This document shows, piece by piece, positions 60,530-64,000 of a stretch of 64,000 bases of DNA. Within the stretch, counting starts at the first letter, position 1. Each line of letters opens with the position of its first letter. This stretch comes from Lutjanus erythropterus (taxonomy: Eukaryota > Chordata > Actinopteri > Lutjaniformes > Lutjanidae). The notes under the pieces were generated by a model, which had not been told where the DNA came from, did not search any database, and worked only from the letters and a program-made list of their open reading frames with translations. Location: assembly GCA_020091685.1 (NCBI GenBank), contig CM034600.1, forward strand, positions 5,097,837 through 5,161,836, written 5' to 3'. The translations under genes and the position numbers were made by a program.

Positions 60530-61979
60530 GTAAGCTATTATGTTGTGTTATTATTTCCTTAGCTGGTTTACTTAATTTTATTCTTTTCTTGTATTTAGTC
60601 AATTTATGTTCAGAAAAAAATGCTAATTTCTAGCCTAACCAGGCTTTCAGACAAACTGGTATGACTCAGTATCTTGTGGCTGGGTGACTTACCGTCTGAA
60701 CAAATAGCAGCATTTGGTTGAGAGGCAACTTAATTAGTTATGGCAACAAATTGCTGGTGTTCCTAAAATGGATCCAAGCAGCATTGGAGAGTTCTTGTGA
60801 GAGACTCACCAAACTAAAATGAGTGCAGGGTGGATACACAAATGCTAGCACCTTGATGACCGGGGGCCTCATTACAGAAAAATGTCCAAACTCCTTTCCT
60901 ATCTTTAAAGTCCTCCAAAAGTTAAAATCAACTAGAACTGTAAACTCGATTCTTCAATCAGCCCTCATCCTGCCATGCCTGTATCTGTGTTTAGAGTGTA
61001 CACAAGACCTTCTGTATCCTTGACAGCTGCTGTCTCAGTTCACTTGACACTGGCTAGCTAGGTTGCTATAATGGCCAAGAAAAGATGAGCTGAAGGCTCT
61101 AACTGTGTCTGGAGTGGAAGAAACCCACTGTTTTATGAAGTTTTCCTCTCCATTAATGGCCCAGGTTAAAGATGTGAATAGATGTAGCACATTAGCAGTT
61201 GATATTAACCCATTAATACATAGTCCAAGAAATTTAAAGCATCATTGTACCATTTGAGTGGCCTTTCAGTCATAATATTTAGGCACTCATGTTGTCATTG
61301 TCATTGCCATAATGAGCTAACAACATTTTTTTTAAGTTTGCAGCAGTTTTTTTTAGTTTAGGACAGGGTGTGTACCAACCTATGGGATTCCTAACTCAGG
61401 AATTTCTTCAGTTAGGGCGGTTCTGTAATAGCTAAATTCCTATCCTGAGCCCCAGTTTTGGACCTTGTCGTTTACACCACTGCTTGTGATACAACAACAC
61501 CAGCAGAACAAATTCGAGGAAGCATTCTTGAAGCAGACTTAAATTTAAGATGAGAGCTCTGACAGCGGGTTTGGATAGAGCTAAATTGAAGGCGCCTCTG
61601 GAGATTTTTCATCTTTCTCAAGCAAGACGTTTTTTTAGTGGAGGAAATCATCAGCAGTAGCAGCGGCCTGGGTGATCGGAAGATGAGGAGTGTGGGCTTG
61701 TCAGATTATACAGCCCATTGGTTGTTTGAATGTTAAACTAATACTGATCAGCTGATGGTGTGCCAGACTAAAGTTCTCTGCCTGAACTAATGCAACTCTT
61801 AGTTTGATACCCAGCTTCCCACAGCCTGTCATACGGTTCTATACAGTATATCCCCAGCTAAATAAATAAAGACATCCACTGCCCAGCATTGGGCATGACA
61901 GGAGGGTCACTGGGGAGGACACACATACAAAGACTTTCACATTAAAGTAAATTTACTGGCAGGGAGGGCAGACACATAT

Positions 61980-62225
61980 TGTGTCTTTATGATGGAGACT
62001 TGGATTAAAAGTGAAGCCCTTACCTCAGTGGCTTTTCTGAAGCCTCGTGCTGCCCGAGTTCTTTTTATAAACTTTTGGAAGTTTGGTGATTTTAATATTG
62101 CTTGGACTAATCAGAGATTTAATCCCTCTGAGGCATATATGTGTTTGAGTTCCCTCACACTACTCTGGTATTAATTGCAATCCAGAATACCCTCTGATTA
62201 TTGGCACATGTTGGTCCTCATTTAA
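61980..62225 (+). pseudogene. possible LINE endonuclease fragment (Rex1/CR1-like), badly decayed
   Basis: A peptide METWIKSEAL... followed by PRAARVLFINFWKF resembles the ETW and pR.sgrGG..li..nWkf portions of fish LINE endonucleases, and the base sequence TTAATTGCAATCCAGAATAC also seems familiar from such elements. Several stops break it and no reverse transcriptase follows. Judged from memory only. Confidence 0.3.
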
Positions 62226-63712
62226 TTTCGAATGTTAAAGTGCATCTCTAAGAGCTGGATGCCGTCTGCTGATAAAGGTCAAGATTTTCCTGCATAATAT
62301 TTTTGTCTTTTACAAATCCCCTCCTGTGATGTGGCAGCACCTAAAATTCTGTCTAGATTAATGAGTTTATAGCATTAAGATACCCACTAAGGTTGGGCTG
62401 ATATAAAAATTTTGAAACGATTTTAGTATTAAGCCAAAGACTGGACTAATACTGAATTTTAGTGTCGCATGTGACTCAGCTGATTCCACGTGGAACATAA
62501 TGAGAACCCATGAGTGAGAGTGGAGTTTTCCACAACACATTTCTGCAAATCTTTCACAATAAAAGCCTTGTTAAGAAGCTAGAAGACTTTTAGTTTGAAA
62601 TGGATACAGAAAGTGTTGAGTTTGTATTAATAGCATGACTTTGGTAACTTTAACAAAGCACATTTCCCATCATGCCTCAAGCTCATTTACTCTACATTAC
62701 ATATAGATAGAGCCTTCTGTCCGTTAGTTTTGTTTGTGTTTTTGCACATTTTCTGAAAGCTTGCGGATGTGGGCAAAACCAAGCAGGACCTCAGATGGTC
62801 ATGGGGGCAGTGGAGCAGAGTAGCCGATAATTCAAGTGGGACACGGCCACAGGACATAACAAAGCAGTTTTAAAAATCCTCGAGTACTGGCATTGTCGTT
62901 TATCGATTAGTTAGTGAATCCTCCATCTGCATGTCTGGACGTCTTTAATGGCCACAAGAGACATATTATTACAACCTCCTCCACTGTTGCCATGTTTGTT
63001 GTTGTCAGAAACTTTTGACTTCTCTTGTTCTTCTTTGGGATAACTTTTGACTTTCAGTGGCGCCCTCTAGTGAATGAATTGCTTAACATCCATGTCAACA
63101 TACAGGACGCAATGTGTGCAGAAATGGTTATATCAATTAACATATTTTTTTTGCATCTATTTTTTGCATGTAAAGGGAGAATAAATGAGCTCTTAGTTTG
63201 CTGTTTAATGTTCCAAAATATAAATATTGCTTCTTGCTAGTTTTTGTAATGTCTCATTTTGATTTGTAAGAATGTCTTGTACTTTCAAACACAGGTTTAG
63301 TCTGTTTGCATAAAATCAAACCAGTTTAAGCTCCTACACCGGACCAGCATAACTGAAAGCCAGCCAAATCCTAATACCCACCTGTCTGTACACTTTCCTG
63401 CTCTATATTTACTCTGTTATCCTGCATTTTTCAAAATACCCCATCCTCTTAATTTATTTCAAGCGCTTTGAACAAGCAGTAATCTTGCCCTGATTCCCCT
63501 CATTTTACCTCCTTCCCTCCTGCTCCTTTCTGTCCTCCTCTGTGTTGCTTCCTTCCCTGTGGTGACTCATCAGTAGATGGTAGCAGATAGATGCAGAGCT
63601 TGTTAGAAAAGAGTGTTGATGAATCCCGCCCTGTTCCTTTTGCCCGGTAGGACTGGCCAAGCAGCAGCTGAGGCCCAATCACTGCCCCGCACACCCACTG
63701 CGAGGGCGTTTT

Positions 63713-63713
<1 letters not shown>

Positions 63714-63762
<49 letters not shown>
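63714..63762. repeat. (TG)n microsatellite
   Basis: A TG run of about 24 units, paired with an inverted CA run 77 bases downstream. Confidence 0.98.
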
Positions 63763-63764
<2 letters not shown>

Positions 63765-63835
63765 GAGCTCTAAACTGGGGTTCTACTTCAGGAAGCTCAC
63801 CCAGGGGTGATGATCCCGCACAAAAATGAGACACA

Positions 63836-63838
<3 letters not shown>

Positions 63839-63871
<33 letters not shown>
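63839..63871. repeat. (AC)n microsatellite
   Basis: An AC run of about 16 units, continued by AGACACAGACACACAC. It faces the TG run at 63714. Confidence 0.98.
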
Positions 63872-63876
<5 letters not shown>

Positions 63877-64000
63877 AGACACACACCCCACTGATTCCCA
63901 GAGTCCCTGGTGTTTGGCCCCAGATCCCTCCTCCATCTGGCTGAGAAAACCACCAAACAGCACACACACCTCCCAAACAGCGAACAAACTGTGGTAGACA

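Larger units (their letters stand above)
60530..64000 (+). other. plxna1 intron after exon 7 of window (incomplete)
   Basis: It starts with gtaagc and does not end in the window. It holds a weak LINE-like fragment near 61980-62220, a degenerate T-rich stretch near 63.1 kb, and a head-to-head GT/CA microsatellite pair at 63714-63871. I searched it for the next IPT exon and saw none. Confidence 0.8.

Noticed and set aside
63650..63730. Possible next plexin exon after gcccggtag
   Set aside because: The translation in no frame matches the expected IPT module, and no donor precedes the GT tract convincingly.
1..64000. CRISPR arrays, prophage, operons or bacterial defence systems
   Set aside because: No regularly spaced direct repeats, no long prokaryotic-style genes, and clear vertebrate exon-intron structure.

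Overview
The window is vertebrate, almost certainly percomorph teleost, nuclear DNA. Coding sequence is sparse: seven short exons, about 1.1 kb of 64 kb, with GT-AG borders and long introns. The rest is full of fish-type repeats: (GT)n/(CA)n microsatellites, Tc1/mariner copies, tRNA-derived SINEs, short foldback/MITE-like DNA elements and low-complexity tracts. There are no bacterial-type genes, operons, CRISPR arrays or rRNA genes.

The only gene I can support is an internal part of a class A plexin on the + strand, best matched to plexin-A1 (plxna1; the teleost a/b copy cannot be decided here). Plexin-As are single-pass semaphorin receptors, acting with neuropilins in axon guidance and cell migration. 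The exons are 8669-8869, 28471-28567, 35939-36162, 52136-52287, 54755-54875, 56115-56251 and 60362-60529. Spliced together they stay open and in phase for 366 codons plus two bases. They encode the ectodomain stalk: an IPT/TIG-like domain (exons 1-2), the third PSI cysteine-rich domain (exon 3), the next IPT domain (exons 4-5), a further IPT domain (exons 6-7) and the first residues of the one after. The sema domain and first PSI/IPT modules must lie upstream of base 1, and the remaining IPT, transmembrane and cytoplasmic GAP exons downstream of base 64000.

Layout: 1-8668 upstream intron; 8870-28470 a 19.6-kb intron with tandem repeats, pyrimidine tracts and a near-complete but dead Tc1 element at 21410-22596; 28568-35938 with two foldback/hAT-like elements and a (GGC)17 tract beside an A+T-rich TAAT-containing block; 36163-52135 with several foldback elements; short introns at 52288-54754 (Tc1-like 3' remnant, SINE) and 54876-56114; 56252-60361 with two CA tracts and two abutting foldback elements; 60530-64000 the next intron, incomplete.

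No previously undescribed system was found. The points most worth a second look are a longer loop in the third PSI domain, families of foldback elements with several copies each in this one locus, a nested-insertion stack at 25.6-26.8 kb, imperfect direct repeats on both sides of the Tc1 copy, and unique intronic blocks that may be conserved regulatory DNA. Family statements were made from memory of plexins and fish repeats, without any database search.
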